DNA from: Clostridiaceae bacterium M8S5
GTDB lineage: Bacteria > Bacillota > Clostridia > Tissierellales > MCWD3
Assembly (NCBI GenBank): GCA_029227815.1
Contig: CP118523.1
Coordinates: 1,488,001 to 1,552,000, forward strand
Direction of reading: 5' to 3'
DNA: 64,000 nt
Shown here: one piece after another, positions 36,801 to 45,943 of the stretch
Position numbering within the stretch: the stretch's first letter is position 1
How the letters are laid out: every line of letters starts with the position of its first letter
Made by a program: the position numbers and the translations under genes
The notes under the pieces: generated by a model
Told to the model about the DNA's origin: nothing
The model's database searches: none
What the model saw: only the letters and a program-made list of their open reading frames with translations

Positions 36801-36949
36801 TAATAAGAAACAGAAAGAGGGTCAAGTATGCCTCTAGTGCCGTATTCAGTTATTTCATCAGCATTTGTATATTCAGTTTGACCTTCTACGGCAAATGCAT
36901 TGTATTGATATACTTGAGCATTTACCAACGATTTAGTATATCCATTCAT
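33857..36949 (-). CDS. large surface protein with DUF4183 and DUF11-like repeats (likely spore/exosporium)
   Basis: 1030 aa with no signal peptide. Order: DUF4183-type unit ~1-85 (YYDLFINGVLQPKTNYTIEE); three DUF11-like beta repeats ~115-555, each with T(W/F)...E(L/I)xVTN and IxWN(I/V)G(S/T)L; a Cys-rich segment ~555-740 (SHCRQRHCFDN, a SPOCS-like part possible); a fourth DUF11-like unit ~765-860; and two more DUF4183-type units ~865-950 and ~955-1030 (FNLYINGVLQPPVNYSV and YHLNVNGVLQPVVNYSV). DUF4183 proteins are widespread in spore-formers and many are associated with the spore surface, which fits the missing signal peptide. It is divergent from the nonulosonate glycosylation operon, so it is a candidate acceptor. 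Ribosome binding site GGGGGTGAC. Confidence 0.75.
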   Translation of the reverse strand: MNGYTKSLVNAQVYQYNAFAVEGQTEYTNADEITEYGTRGILDPLSVSYYDLFINGVLQPKTNYTIEEGLLTLTTNNTPVEGSPIIISFVTFNNTVDVNEAKGQGTIPSGQTCIEVSSDVDIIINNNNSFTDIENLGLVFENSVHKHVTPIAGYNIEWGSFFKLKNIGSTTFNNITVTTTVFLDKIIKIFFPMLQNPKVNGVINGNTILWNISSISPNETIYFNYYTNGYFITSGKRYLNKSYLTVDTSSSSVISDMISGFAQDIENGLQITNTMISGPLEIATLNQNTWRIELKVTNSSSVDLYNITVNDVLSENFNINNISDISISKGTTKLQPSSYIWNIGTLKSSQSVLLVFNIEGSFSNTGFYNIGEATVTGNVLNDTPYGPIITSGPSRDIQIVVSDQYTQINQLNLQKAITLGSLYSMIGIKNAYHFSLKLTNNTNMPLVNIIVTDNILLDTIISLKNISVTTGSVIISNKTITWNINSLEPYESAQAYFKVSGYFVSNGYRSLNRSLAFAMLLNNDYVLSNIQSGSSIYVTNLSDLVTDCIITDKVYSHCRQRHCFDNIIIPIGCETFESIMFKEGFIVENTLIISPIKNRPNFNRVQFALRVPYTITTTNNNTIDGCLPDIYKDIVLFIPESRDEFSFKIVVETSSKLLNEPYKSNEDLNFAAGVFIITKVVGKVQLLIPAFNFTPTLLPCIEADSDQLCDEFFNEEFPDFYPPQFESIYQVIDDIGTDDPSECIPAPGPPIFGQLTMSKIVVNGPLSISLNEPNTWFFEIRVTNDGNGPISNIVVVDTLLLDDIESIDIESVSQGTATVEYNKIIWNVGELPSVTMATLSVQVTGSFNVIEKQFQTENSHYFAISDGIKTQFTNADGIAEYSSDNIPNPSTVSFFNLYINGVLQPPVNYSVNENLLTLTTTDIPLANSPIILQYLIIQDENNQLLKANTYQYNTVADNKKEYTNSDEIAAYGDKGILNPKDASYYHLNVNGVLQPVVNYSVLEGLLDLQTLDIPITNSPMTLKFITIHTD

Positions 36950-37127
36950 TGCGTCACCCCCATAACTATAATATTAAGAATAATGAGTATACCTTTTATC
37001 ATTTTATGTGTAAATGCCCAATTAGTTACAACTTAAAGAATATTCTTTACTATATGTCCAATAGACATAATTCATTATTACACAAAATAAGATATATAAA
37101 GAAAATAAACGATCTCTGGAGGATAAC

Positions 37128-38123
37128 ATGAAAATTTTAGTTACTGGAGCAGATGGATTTATAGGTTCACACTTGACACAAGAATTAGTCAAAAGAGGAC
37201 ATAAAGTAAATGCATTTGTTTACTATAATTCATTTAATACATGGGGATGGCTTGATCATATACCAAAAATTATACTAAAAAACATAGAGATAATACAAGG
37301 AGATATAAGAGATGTAGTTAGGGTTAAATATGCAATGAAAGATTGTAAATTAGTATTTCACTTAGCAGCATTAATTGCTATACCATATTCTTATTATTCT
37401 CCAGAGTCATACATAGACACTAATATCAAAGGTACGTTGAATATATTGCAAGTTGCAAAGGAGCTTCAAGTTGATAAACTTGTTCATACATCAACAAGTG
37501 AAGTTTACGGTACTGCTAGATTTGTTCCTATATCAGAAGAACATCCATTGCAAGCACAATCGCCATATTCGGCATCAAAAATAGGAGCTGATCAAATAGC
37601 ATTAGCATACAACAAATCGTTTTCAACACCAGTATCTATTGTTCGTCCGTTTAATACATACGGACCAAGGCAGTCCGCTAGAGCAGTAATACCAACTATA
37701 ATAACGCAAATAGCAAAAGGAAAAGAAAGTATAAAATTAGGTTCATTGACTCCGACAAGAGATTTTAATTATGTAGAGGATACAGTTAGAGGATTTATAG
37801 AAGTTGCTAAATCCAATAAAACAATAGGTGAGGTAGTTAATATAGGTAGTAGCTATGAGGTATCAATAAAAGAAACTGCAAAGATTATAGCAAAAATAAT
37901 GGGTAGAAGCATTGATATCATAACAGATGAAAATAGAGTCAGACCTCAAAATAGTGAGGTAGAAAGATTATATGCAGATATTACTAAAGCTAAGAGGTTA
38001 TTTAACTTCACTCCTAAATACGGTGGTAAAGAAGGGTTTAGACGTGGATTAACAAAAACGATAGAATGGTTCAGCAAACCAGATAATCTGAAGATGTATA
38101 AAGGAGATAGGTATAATATATGA
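37128..38123 (+). CDS. legB: NAD-dependent nucleotide-sugar 4,6-dehydratase, LegB-like
   Basis: 331 aa extended SDR. GADGFIGSH (NAD site, residue 7 onward), HTSTSEVYG and YSASKIGAD (catalytic Tyr-x3-Lys about residue 146), RPFNTYGPRQSARAVIP (substrate loop). In legionaminic acid synthesis LegB dehydrates UDP- or GDP-GlcNAc to the 4-keto-6-deoxy sugar used by LegC. First gene of a dense eleven-gene operon; TGGAGGATAAC before the ATG. Its end overlaps the next start by 4 bp. Confidence 0.88.
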   Translation: MKILVTGADGFIGSHLTQELVKRGHKVNAFVYYNSFNTWGWLDHIPKIILKNIEIIQGDIRDVVRVKYAMKDCKLVFHLAALIAIPYSYYSPESYIDTNIKGTLNILQVAKELQVDKLVHTSTSEVYGTARFVPISEEHPLQAQSPYSASKIGADQIALAYNKSFSTPVSIVRPFNTYGPRQSARAVIPTIITQIAKGKESIKLGSLTPTRDFNYVEDTVRGFIEVAKSNKTIGEVVNIGSSYEVSIKETAKIIAKIMGRSIDIITDENRVRPQNSEVERLYADITKAKRLFNFTPKYGGKEGFRRGLTKTIEWFSKPDNLKMYKGDRYNI

Positions 38124-39307
38124 ATGAAAAATTAGACACTCTTAGCATAGTATCATTAGTTAAAGATGTTTTGGATAAAGGAGAAGAAAAAATATCGTTA
38201 CATGAGCCTAATTTCCAAGGAAATGAATGGAAATACATCAAAGACTGTTTGGATAGTGGTTGGGTGTCATCTGTAGGTAAATATGTGAATGAGTTTGAAA
38301 AGAGGCTAGTTGAATATACAGGAGTAAAGTATGCTATATCAGTAGTGAATGGGACCGCTGCATTGCATATATGTCTAAAAATATCTGGAGTAAGCATAAA
38401 TGATGAAGTGTTACTACCAGCATTGACGTTTGTTGCTACAGCGAATGCAGTAAAATATTGTGGTGGGATACCTCATTTTGTAGATAGTGAATATGTGAGT
38501 TTGGGTATTAATCCCAAGAAATTGAACAGGTATTTAAAAACAATTGCAACTATTAAAGATGGTTGTTGTTATAATAAATTGACAAATAGGCGTATAAAAG
38601 CAGTAATAGCAATGCATACGTTTGGTCATCCAGTTGATCTAGAGAAGCTTATGAAAGTGTGTCAAAGATACAAATTGATATTAATAGAAGACGCAGCAGA
38701 AGCGCTAGGTTCATACTACAAAGATAAACATGTGGGTAATTGGGGCAATGTCTCTTCCCTGAGTTTTAATGGTAATAAAATCATTACAACTGGTGGAGGG
38801 GGAGCTATACTTACAAACGATAGGAAATTAGCCACTATAGCAAAACACATTACTACAACGGCTAAATTGCCACATAGGTGGGCATTAATACATGATAAAG
38901 TGGGATATAACTACAGAATGCCAAACATAAATGCAGCTCTTGGGTGTGCGCAAATAGAACAACTAGATAGATTTGTTCAAAAGAAAAGATCACTAGCAAA
39001 AAAGTATCATAATAAATTAACAAGAGCTAAAGGTATTACAATTATGAAAGAACCTAAATACGCACGTAGCAATTATTGGCTTAATACAATATTAATTGAT
39101 AAAAAACATTCTAACTATCGTGATGAGCTATTAAATATCTTCCATCAAAACAACATATATTCACGTCCTGCTTGGACTTTAATCAACAAATTGATACCTT
39201 TCAAAGATTGCCCAAGTATGGATTTGTCAACATCTGAGAGTTTAGAGAAGAGAATAATAAATATCCCTAGTAGTGCATGTTTTGGAGATGATATCATTGA
39301 AAAATAA
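38120..39307 (+). CDS. legC: PLP-dependent aminotransferase, LegC-like
   Basis: 395 aa DegT/DnrJ/EryC1 fold. N-terminal LHEPNFQGNEWKYIKDCLDS and GWVSSVG typical of the LegC family, VNGTAALHICL, IEDAAEALGS, and PLP Lys in SFNGNKIITTGGGG. It adds the amino group at C4 of the 4-keto intermediate. Overlaps both neighbours, as expected for stepwise pathway genes. Confidence 0.88.
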   Translation: MNEKLDTLSIVSLVKDVLDKGEEKISLHEPNFQGNEWKYIKDCLDSGWVSSVGKYVNEFEKRLVEYTGVKYAISVVNGTAALHICLKISGVSINDEVLLPALTFVATANAVKYCGGIPHFVDSEYVSLGINPKKLNRYLKTIATIKDGCCYNKLTNRRIKAVIAMHTFGHPVDLEKLMKVCQRYKLILIEDAAEALGSYYKDKHVGNWGNVSSLSFNGNKIITTGGGGAILTNDRKLATIAKHITTTAKLPHRWALIHDKVGYNYRMPNINAALGCAQIEQLDRFVQKKRSLAKKYHNKLTRAKGITIMKEPKYARSNYWLNTILIDKKHSNYRDELLNIFHQNNIYSRPAWTLINKLIPFKDCPSMDLSTSESLEKRIINIPSSACFGDDIIEK

Positions 39308-40463
39308 AATATGTGTAGTCACAGGATCTCGAGCAGAATATGGACTTCTCTATGCATTAATGAAAGAAATAGACAAAGACCCAGAGTTGCAATTACAGCT
39401 AATAGTGACGGGAATGCATCTGTCACCAGAATTTGGACTTACATACAAGGAAATAGAAAGAGACGGGTTTAGCATAGATAGTAAAATAGAAATGCTTTTA
39501 TCGAGTGATACTCCTATAGGAATATCAAAATCGATAGGATTAGGGATTATAGGATTTGCAGATGCTTTAGATAAATTGCAACCAGATTTACTGATATTGT
39601 TAGGAGATAGATATGAAATATTAGCAGTAGCTCAGTCCGCAATGATAGCTAAGATACCAGTAGCTCATATTGCCGGAGGAGATATAACAGAGGGTGCATT
39701 TGACGAAGCAATTAGACATAGTATAACCAAAATGTCACATATTCATTTTGTGACAAATGAGAGCTCAAGACAGATAGTTAAACAATTAGGAGAAAATACA
39801 GACAACATTTACAATATAGGAAATCCTAGTATAGAACGTATAAAGAGTATCAAATTAGTGCAGCGAGAAAAGTTGGAAAAAGCATTTAAGTTTATATTTC
39901 AAGAAAAGAATTTACTCATTACATTTCATCCAGTTACCTTAGAAAGGCAATCTTCTAGCGAACAATTCATAGAGTTATTAAAATCACTAGATACAGTAGG
40001 ATCCGAGATTGGATTAATATTTACAAAACCTAATGCAGATCCTCAGGGTAAAGAAATCATAAATCTAATAAACAAGTTTGCTGATAGACATATTAACGCT
40101 GTTGCATTTACTTCATTAGGTCAACAATATTATTTTAGTTTTGTTGCTCAAGTAGATGCAGTTGTTGGTAATTCATCAAGTGGAATATGTGAAGTTCCAT
40201 ATTTTAATAAACCTACTGTAAATATTGGGGATCGTCAGAAAGGAAGAATGATAGCATCGTCTATTATAAACTGTATCCCTTGTAAGGACGAAATAGATAA
40301 AGCTATAAAAAAAGCATTAGAGATGGATTGTAAAAATGTAGTGTTTCCATACAATGGTGAAAATAGTTCAATCAAAATGCACAAAGTAATAAAATCCATT
40401 TCAGATTTTAAGGTGTTATTGAAAAAGCATTTTTACAAAGTAGGTGAGAGACATGGGAAATAG
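39297..40463 (+). CDS. legG: UDP-sugar 2-epimerase (hydrolysing), NeuC/LegG-like
   Basis: 388 aa from TTG 39297, preferred because GGAG (39284-39287) then sits 9 nt away and the protein begins KNKICVVTGSRAEYGLL as NeuC proteins do; a GTG 24 nt upstream is also open. GT-B fold: LLILGDRYE, HIAGGDITEGAFDEAIRHSI, NIGNPSIER and VGNSSSGICEVPYF. It removes UDP and inverts C2 to give the 6-deoxy-diacetamido mannose-type sugar that NeuB/LegI condenses with PEP. The start lies within the end of legC. Confidence 0.88.
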   Translation: MKNKICVVTGSRAEYGLLYALMKEIDKDPELQLQLIVTGMHLSPEFGLTYKEIERDGFSIDSKIEMLLSSDTPIGISKSIGLGIIGFADALDKLQPDLLILLGDRYEILAVAQSAMIAKIPVAHIAGGDITEGAFDEAIRHSITKMSHIHFVTNESSRQIVKQLGENTDNIYNIGNPSIERIKSIKLVQREKLEKAFKFIFQEKNLLITFHPVTLERQSSSEQFIELLKSLDTVGSEIGLIFTKPNADPQGKEIINLINKFADRHINAVAFTSLGQQYYFSFVAQVDAVVGNSSSGICEVPYFNKPTVNIGDRQKGRMIASSIINCIPCKDEIDKAIKKALEMDCKNVVFPYNGENSSIKMHKVIKSISDFKVLLKKHFYKVGERHGK

Positions 40464-41529
40464 GGTTTATATTATTGCAGAAATAGGAGTAAATCATAAT
40501 GGTTCATTAGAGATGGCAAAGAGGTTAATTAATATTGCTTCAAATGCAGGCGTTGATGCAGTAAAATTTCAAACATTTCAAACAGATAAATGTATGATAT
40601 CAAGCGCGCCAAAAGCACCATATCAAATTGATAATACAAATTCAAACGAATCTCAATATGAAATGGTAAAAAAACTTGAGTTGAACCAACAAATACATTT
40701 TGAATTGAGAGACTACAGTATCAAAAATAATGTTCAATTCTTATCGACTCCGTTTGATTTTGAAAGCCTTGATTTTTTAGTGAATAGATTGAATTTACCT
40801 ACAATCAAAATTGCTTCAGGAGAAATTACCAATGCTCCATTACTTCTTAAAACAGCACGAACAGGAAGAAAGATAATTTTATCTACAGGTATGTCAACAT
40901 TAGGGGAGGTTGAAGAAGCATTGGGAGTTATAGCCTTTGGATATTTGGGTAGTGATGAAACACCTTCTGAAAGAGTATTTAAAAAAGCATATTTTTCAGA
41001 AGAAGGTCAGAAATATTTGAGGCAGAACGTTAGTCTACTACACTGTTGTACAGAATATCCAGCTCCATATGAAGATATAAATTTGAATGCACTAGACATT
41101 TTAAAAAAATGTTTTAATTTACCAATAGGATATTCAGATCATTCGTTAGGTATAGCAATACCAATAGCAGCAGTTGCACTTGGAAGTGTAATCATAGAAA
41201 AACACATTACACTTGACTGTAATTTACCTGGACCAGATCACAAAGCATCATTAGAGCCAAAAGAACTGTTTCGGATGGTTAAAGGGATACGGCAGACAGA
41301 AGAAGCATTATTGAAAACACAAAAAAAACCAACCCTTTCAGAGCTGAAAAATTTAGCTATAGCCAGAAAGAGTATAGTAGCATCCTGTAATATAAAAAAA
41401 GGTGAGAAATTTACAGAAGAAAATATAACAGTTAAAAGACCTGGTAAAGGAATGTCGCCGTTTAAATATTGGAATTTATTAAATAAAATATCGCATAAAT
41501 CTTATCAAAAAGATGAGGTGATTAAATGA
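40453..41529 (+). CDS. legI: nonulosonic acid synthase, NeuB/LegI-like
   Basis: 358 aa from ATG 40453 (AGGTGAG upstream; GTG 40444 is inside that site). TIM barrel with IIAEIGVNHNGSLEMA, DAVKFQTFQTDKC, FLSTPFD, IASGEITN, LHCCTEYPAP, GYSDHSLG and EKHITLD, plus a C-terminal SAF (antifreeze-like) domain (RKSIVASCNIKKGEKF, ITVKRPGKG). It condenses the 6-carbon sugar with phosphoenolpyruvate. The neighbouring legB and legC point to legionaminic rather than sialic acid. Confidence 0.9.
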   Translation: MGNRVYIIAEIGVNHNGSLEMAKRLINIASNAGVDAVKFQTFQTDKCMISSAPKAPYQIDNTNSNESQYEMVKKLELNQQIHFELRDYSIKNNVQFLSTPFDFESLDFLVNRLNLPTIKIASGEITNAPLLLKTARTGRKIILSTGMSTLGEVEEALGVIAFGYLGSDETPSERVFKKAYFSEEGQKYLRQNVSLLHCCTEYPAPYEDINLNALDILKKCFNLPIGYSDHSLGIAIPIAAVALGSVIIEKHITLDCNLPGPDHKASLEPKELFRMVKGIRQTEEALLKTQKKPTLSELKNLAIARKSIVASCNIKKGEKFTEENITVKRPGKGMSPFKYWNLLNKISHKSYQKDEVIK

Positions 41530-42149
41530 ATGTAGCTATTTTTGGAGTTTCAGGATTTTCTAGAGAGGCAAGAGATATAGCTTTGGAGCTAGGTTATAAG
41601 GAAATCATATTTATAGATAAGTATTCAACTGGTTTCTTAGACGATTATTTAGTTTTTTCAGAAGATAATGTTTATAAACTTGCACAAGCAGGATATACAT
41701 TTGTTATAGGGATTGGCAATCCAAGTATACGTAAGGAAATAGCGAGTAAATATAGTGATTTAGAATTCATAAATTTAGTGCATCCTAAAGCAACATTTGG
41801 ATATGAACAACTACATGAAGTAGAAAACAGAGTAGGAAATATAATATGCTCTGGAGTACGAATGACTAACAATATACAAATAGGGGACTTTGGTATATAC
41901 AACCTGAACTGCACTGTAGGTCACGATTGTATTATTGGTGACTTCGTCACAATAGGACCAGGAGCAAATATATCTGGAAATGTAAAATTATCAATAGGTT
42001 CATACATCGGCACAAATGCTTGTATACTGCAAGGCAAGTCTATAACAGAGAAATTAACCATAGGGCAGTATGCGACAATTGGAGCTGGAGCTGTAGTTAC
42101 AAAAAATGTTCTACCATATAGAATGATAAAAGGTAATCCTGCCAAATAA
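41526..42149 (+). CDS. NeuD/PglD-type sugar O- or N-acetyltransferase
   Basis: 207 aa. An N-terminal Rossmann-like sugar-binding part (MNVAIFGVSGFSREARDIA) is followed by left-handed beta-helix hexapeptide repeats (IGDFGIYNLNCTVGHDCIIG, IGPGANISG, IGAGAVVTKNV). PglD/LegH proteins acetylate the 4-amino group before LegG. Overlaps legI by 4 bp. Confidence 0.85.
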   Translation: MNVAIFGVSGFSREARDIALELGYKEIIFIDKYSTGFLDDYLVFSEDNVYKLAQAGYTFVIGIGNPSIRKEIASKYSDLEFINLVHPKATFGYEQLHEVENRVGNIICSGVRMTNNIQIGDFGIYNLNCTVGHDCIIGDFVTIGPGANISGNVKLSIGSYIGTNACILQGKSITEKLTIGQYATIGAGAVVTKNVLPYRMIKGNPAK

Positions 42150-42178
42150 TTCAAGATAGATTCTAATGGAGGAGAAAC

Positions 42179-43006
42179 ATGGATAAGACATATTACCATA
42201 AGTTATTTGATTTGAATAATAAAACAGCGATAGTTACAGGAGGCTTAGGGATACTTGGAAAGAGGTTTTGCTTAGGGTTAGCAGAATTTGGAGCAAATGT
42301 CGCAGTAGTGGATTTAGACGGAAAAGAGACAAAATCATTTGCCAAAGAATTAGAAGATAAATATAAAACTAGAGCTTTAGGTGTTAGTTGCGATGTATCT
42401 TCGCCTAGTAATGTAAAAGAAATGGTATCAGAAGTAGTAAGTGTCTTTGGAGAAATCAATATATTACATAATAATGCAGCTACCAAATCAGATGATTTAG
42501 ATGCTTGCTTTGCTTCTTTTGAGAAATATTCACTTGCGCAGTGGCGTAAAATAATGTCTGTGAATTTAGATGGAATGTTTTTAGTTGCACAAGCTGTAGG
42601 TACACAAATGATTAAGCAAGCAAAGGGAGGTAGCATCATACAGACATCATCAATATATGGTATGCTAGCTCCAGATCAAAGAATTTATAAAGGGTCATAT
42701 TATATGAACAGAGAAATAAATACACCTGCCGTATATTCAGTCTCTAAAGCAGGTGTAAATGGATTGACTAAATATTTAGCAACTTATTGGGCTGACAAGA
42801 ATATTAGAGTGAATACATTGACACTTGGTGGTGTTGAAAGTGGTCAAAATGATACTTTTAAAAACAAATATTCGGCTAGAGTTCCACTTGGCAGAATGGC
42901 TAGAGGAAAAGAAGTAGTAGCGTCTTTAGTTTTTCTAGCCTCAGAAGCATCTAGCTATATAACAGGGCAGAATATTGTAGTAGATGGAGGGTTGAGTTGT
43001 TGGTGA
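42179..43006 (+). CDS. SDR oxidoreductase, PtmA-like
   Basis: 275 aa classical SDR: TGGLGILGKRF (cofactor), HNNAAT, IIQTSSIYG, Tyr-x3-Lys in YSVSKAG, and the C-terminal YITGQNIVVDGG. In Campylobacter PtmA sits in the flagellin-modification locus and helps make the glucosamine precursor of legionaminic acid; that role here is inference. GGAGGAG before the ATG, 29 bp after neuD. Confidence 0.82.
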   Translation: MDKTYYHKLFDLNNKTAIVTGGLGILGKRFCLGLAEFGANVAVVDLDGKETKSFAKELEDKYKTRALGVSCDVSSPSNVKEMVSEVVSVFGEINILHNNAATKSDDLDACFASFEKYSLAQWRKIMSVNLDGMFLVAQAVGTQMIKQAKGGSIIQTSSIYGMLAPDQRIYKGSYYMNREINTPAVYSVSKAGVNGLTKYLATYWADKNIRVNTLTLGGVESGQNDTFKNKYSARVPLGRMARGKEVVASLVFLASEASSYITGQNIVVDGGLSCW

Positions 43007-43341
43007 TGGTAGATGAAATGATGAAAATAAATCAAGATATTCAAATTAGCAACGAAGAATACACTGACGAAATAAAGGAGATAGTTAAAAGCACATATGA
43101 ATACGTTATATGGAAAACTGAGTTTAAAGAATTAGTAAGTTCAATCAAATCAAATATTGAAGATTTAAGAGATATATTATTATCTCAAGATGAAATAATA
43201 AAACGTAATCAAGTAGTGGATTATTTTGATGAAAGAGTCAAAGCTACGGTGTATTATACTTTAAAAAATTTAGAAAGCTACAGACAAATAGGTTGGCAAA
43301 AATTAAAATATGAAGGAGTAAGCAAAGATGAGCAAGTTTAG
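43006..43341 (+). CDS. small helical protein of the glycosylation operon (unknown)
   Basis: 111 aa, charged and almost all helix, no membrane segment. The start is the TGATG overlap with the SDR stop, so it is coupled. No known domain; its size and charge resemble chaperone-like helpers, which fits a role as partner of the Maf transferase but is unproven. Confidence 0.65.
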   Translation: MVDEMMKINQDIQISNEEYTDEIKEIVKSTYEYVIWKTEFKELVSSIKSNIEDLRDILLSQDEIIKRNQVVDYFDERVKATVYYTLKNLESYRQIGWQKLKYEGVSKDEQV

Positions 43342-43642
43342 TCAATTCAATAATAGATGCGTTAGATTTCAAGAATTATTGCTTGAGGCTATCGATTGTT
43401 TCAAGATAGGACAGGAACATCTAGGTATAAATGCTATGTTGGACATACTTGATGATTTAGAAAATTTGGTAGAACATTGCGAGTATTGTAGTGATAAAAA
43501 TATCCACATTGAAAGTATCGTATTAATTCTTAGAAATATCTTAAAATGCATAGAAAATCAAGATGTAGTAGGTATGACAGATGCACTTGAATTTTCGTTA
43601 TATCCTTTGACAATAGAATGGATTAAAGAGGTGGTAGTATGA
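43328..43642 (+). CDS. small helical protein of the glycosylation operon (unknown)
   Basis: 104 aa, helical, acidic, with a Cys pair (EHCEYC). Overlaps the previous gene by 14 bp and the Maf gene by 4 bp. No recognised domain. Conserved position directly before Maf would suggest a partner of the transferase. Confidence 0.65.
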   Translation: MSKFSQFNNRCVRFQELLLEAIDCFKIGQEHLGINAMLDILDDLENLVEHCEYCSDKNIHIESIVLILRNILKCIENQDVVGMTDALEFSLYPLTIEWIKEVVV

Positions 43643-45564
43643 TAATTGCTAAAAAAGAAGAAATAAATAAGATGTTTCAGAAAAATATTAGTTTATTGTC
43701 GCCTTGGCTTAGAGAAACAGTGTTAAATATAGACGAAAAAAAGCTTTGGGAGAAGATAAATATAAATTATAATAGTGAAGGTTTTCCTATATGCAAGTAC
43801 ATACAAGATAATAGAAAATTTCAGATTACAAGTACCAAGCCTGTCCAGGAAGCTAAGCAGTGGAGTAGAACTGTTAAAGTAAAAGGGACAGGTGTTATTT
43901 TTATGTATGGATCAGGTTTTGGATACTCGTTATTTGAGTTATTCAAAATTAAGCAACCACATACACTTGTAGTTTTATTTGAACAGGATATATATTTATT
44001 CGCAGCAATGCTTTACTACTTTGATTTTAGAGAGATTATTGATACAAAGAAAATATCAATGCTCATAGGGGATTCAAAAAATTTTGCAAAAGCATTTGAT
44101 AACCTGTTTTTTAGTATTACTCTAATAAACAGCACATCACCTGTACTAGCATTTACAAACATAGCACGAAGAAATTTTAAAAATCAATACAACAAAATAC
44201 ATCAATATGTATTTAAACAGCTGGGCTTGTTTGTATTTTATATTGGCAATGACCACTTAGATAATTTAATAGGTCTTCACAATCTTCTAGCCAATATAAA
44301 TGAGATAGTAACAAATCCCTATATAACGTGCATAAAAGATACATTCAAAGAGGTACCAGCATTTATAATTGCTAATGGACCATCACTTGATAAAAATATA
44401 CATTTTTTAAAAGAGATTAAAGAAAAAGGGTTAATAATATGTGGAGAGTCAGCAATAATTCCACTAATGAAAAATAATATAAAGCCAGATATATTAACTA
44501 TTGTAGAGAGAAGTATATATACTTATTTTTATCACTTTGAAGATATAGATTATCCAAAAGATATGGCTCTGCTTTGTCTTGGGTTAGTAGATAAACATGT
44601 ATATCCTTGTTTTCCAGGTGCTAAGATTCCAATATTCCGAAAATCAGAATTTATCAACGAGTGGATTAATAGTTATGTAGGCGATAAAAGTGCATTAAAT
44701 GCAGGTGCAAACGTATCACATTTAGCTTTTGAACTGGCAGTGTATCTAGGGGCTAATCCAATAGTATTTGTTGGTCAGGACTATGCATATGGAAAGGAAG
44801 GTGTCACACATAGTAAAGATGCACTTTATTTAAAAGAAAAAGGTAAACGAGCAAGAGATATATTAAAATCAAAACCTACCGTATATGTTGAAAGTAATGA
44901 AGGAGAAATGATACCTTCCATTCAACTATGGGTAGATTTTAAACAAGGATTAGAAGGGAAAATAGCTACAAACTCAGATAAGATATTGATAAATGCAACC
45001 GAAGGCGGTGCAAAGATCCATGGTACAGAGTATATGAAACTAAAAGATGTAATTGATAAGTATTGCAAAGAGCAGATGCCATATAAAGTATTTGAATTGA
45101 TAAATAATAGCAAAGCTAATATTTCTATAAAAGAGAGAAAAGAAGGACTTGAAAAGTTCATAAAAAGTGTAGAGAAATACGGTAAAGAATTCCGAGAATT
45201 AAGTAAAAAAGCAAACGAGGGTAAGTTTTCTTGCAGACAGATGATGCGTTTAGCTAAAGACAGTAACAACCATGAATATAGGGAAATACTAGAAAAATCA
45301 TATCGTAATAATATCGATACTTTTCAACAATTCATAGAAGATGAACTTTATCGTTGTTTTTCACAACAGATTATTTTCGTGTTTTATTATCTAATGAATA
45401 GCTTAGGACTTATAGATACTCAAGATAAGATTATAGAAATTTTTAAAATACAACGTGATTTCTTTAATCATTTAAATATTGTATTTCAAAGTATAGCAGT
45501 GCATTTAGAAGATGCAATAAAGCCACTAAAAGATTTATTAAATGAATTGGATAATATAGATTAG
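43639..45564 (+). CDS. Maf-family glycosyltransferase (DUF115, motility accessory factor)
   Basis: 641 aa. The central DUF115 core has PAFIIANGPSLDKN (about residue 245), ICGESAIIPLMKNNIKPDIL, then ALNAGANVSHLAFELA and FVGQDYAYGKEGVTHS. The N-terminus holds the Maf-specific domain (VIFMYGSGFGYSLFEL) and the C-terminus is helical. Maf enzymes transfer nonulosonic acids (pseudaminic or legionaminic) to Ser/Thr of flagellin. The acceptor here is not in the window; DUF4183 proteins flank the operon. Confidence 0.88.
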   Translation: MIIAKKEEINKMFQKNISLLSPWLRETVLNIDEKKLWEKININYNSEGFPICKYIQDNRKFQITSTKPVQEAKQWSRTVKVKGTGVIFMYGSGFGYSLFELFKIKQPHTLVVLFEQDIYLFAAMLYYFDFREIIDTKKISMLIGDSKNFAKAFDNLFFSITLINSTSPVLAFTNIARRNFKNQYNKIHQYVFKQLGLFVFYIGNDHLDNLIGLHNLLANINEIVTNPYITCIKDTFKEVPAFIIANGPSLDKNIHFLKEIKEKGLIICGESAIIPLMKNNIKPDILTIVERSIYTYFYHFEDIDYPKDMALLCLGLVDKHVYPCFPGAKIPIFRKSEFINEWINSYVGDKSALNAGANVSHLAFELAVYLGANPIVFVGQDYAYGKEGVTHSKDALYLKEKGKRARDILKSKPTVYVESNEGEMIPSIQLWVDFKQGLEGKIATNSDKILINATEGGAKIHGTEYMKLKDVIDKYCKEQMPYKVFELINNSKANISIKERKEGLEKFIKSVEKYGKEFRELSKKANEGKFSCRQMMRLAKDSNNHEYREILEKSYRNNIDTFQQFIEDELYRCFSQQIIFVFYYLMNSLGLIDTQDKIIEIFKIQRDFFNHLNIVFQSIAVHLEDAIKPLKDLLNELDNID

Positions 45565-45574
45565 GGGGAGTTAT

Positions 45575-45943
45575 ATGGAAAAACTAAAAACTATATTAGA
45601 GCGTTTGATAATGCAACCAACTAATTATCGTATGTTCAATGATATAGGAGTGATACTTTATCAATTAAGAGATTATGAGAATTCATATAGATTTATAAAT
45701 AGAGCGTATGAGTTAGATAAAACAAATAAAACAATATTATATAATTATGCAAGTATTTTATACGAATGTTCTAAATTTAAAGAAGCAGTAGAGATATATA
45801 AAGAATGTTTAAATACTAACCAATCTTCAACAGAAATTATGCAAAGTATAATTGATTGTTATTATATATTAGGCAAATATGAATTAGCAACAAAAGCTTT
45901 GTATGACTTAGAAAAAGCCAAGGTAGGTGAGCAAAATGTATGA
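45575..45943 (+). CDS. TPR protein
   Basis: 122 aa with about three tetratricopeptide repeats (NDIGVILYQLRDYENSYRFI, LYNYASILYECSKFKEAVEI, IDCYYILGKYELATKALYDL). Overlaps the GT2-TPR gene. Presumably a protein-interaction helper for the glycosylation machinery. Confidence 0.8.
   Translation: MEKLKTILERLIMQPTNYRMFNDIGVILYQLRDYENSYRFINRAYELDKTNKTILYNYASILYECSKFKEAVEIYKECLNTNQSSTEIMQSIIDCYYILGKYELATKALYDLEKAKVGEQNV

Noticed and set aside
36949..37131. 60-aa ORF between the DUF4183/DUF11 gene and legB
   Set aside because: It spans the divergent promoter region, lacks a ribosome binding site and ends inside legB; low-complexity composition from AT-rich DNA.
39273..39296. GTG start of the NeuC-like gene and ATG at 39288
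   Set aside because: GTG has no ribosome binding site and the ATG abuts GGAG; TTG 39297 gives proper spacing and the family N-terminus.
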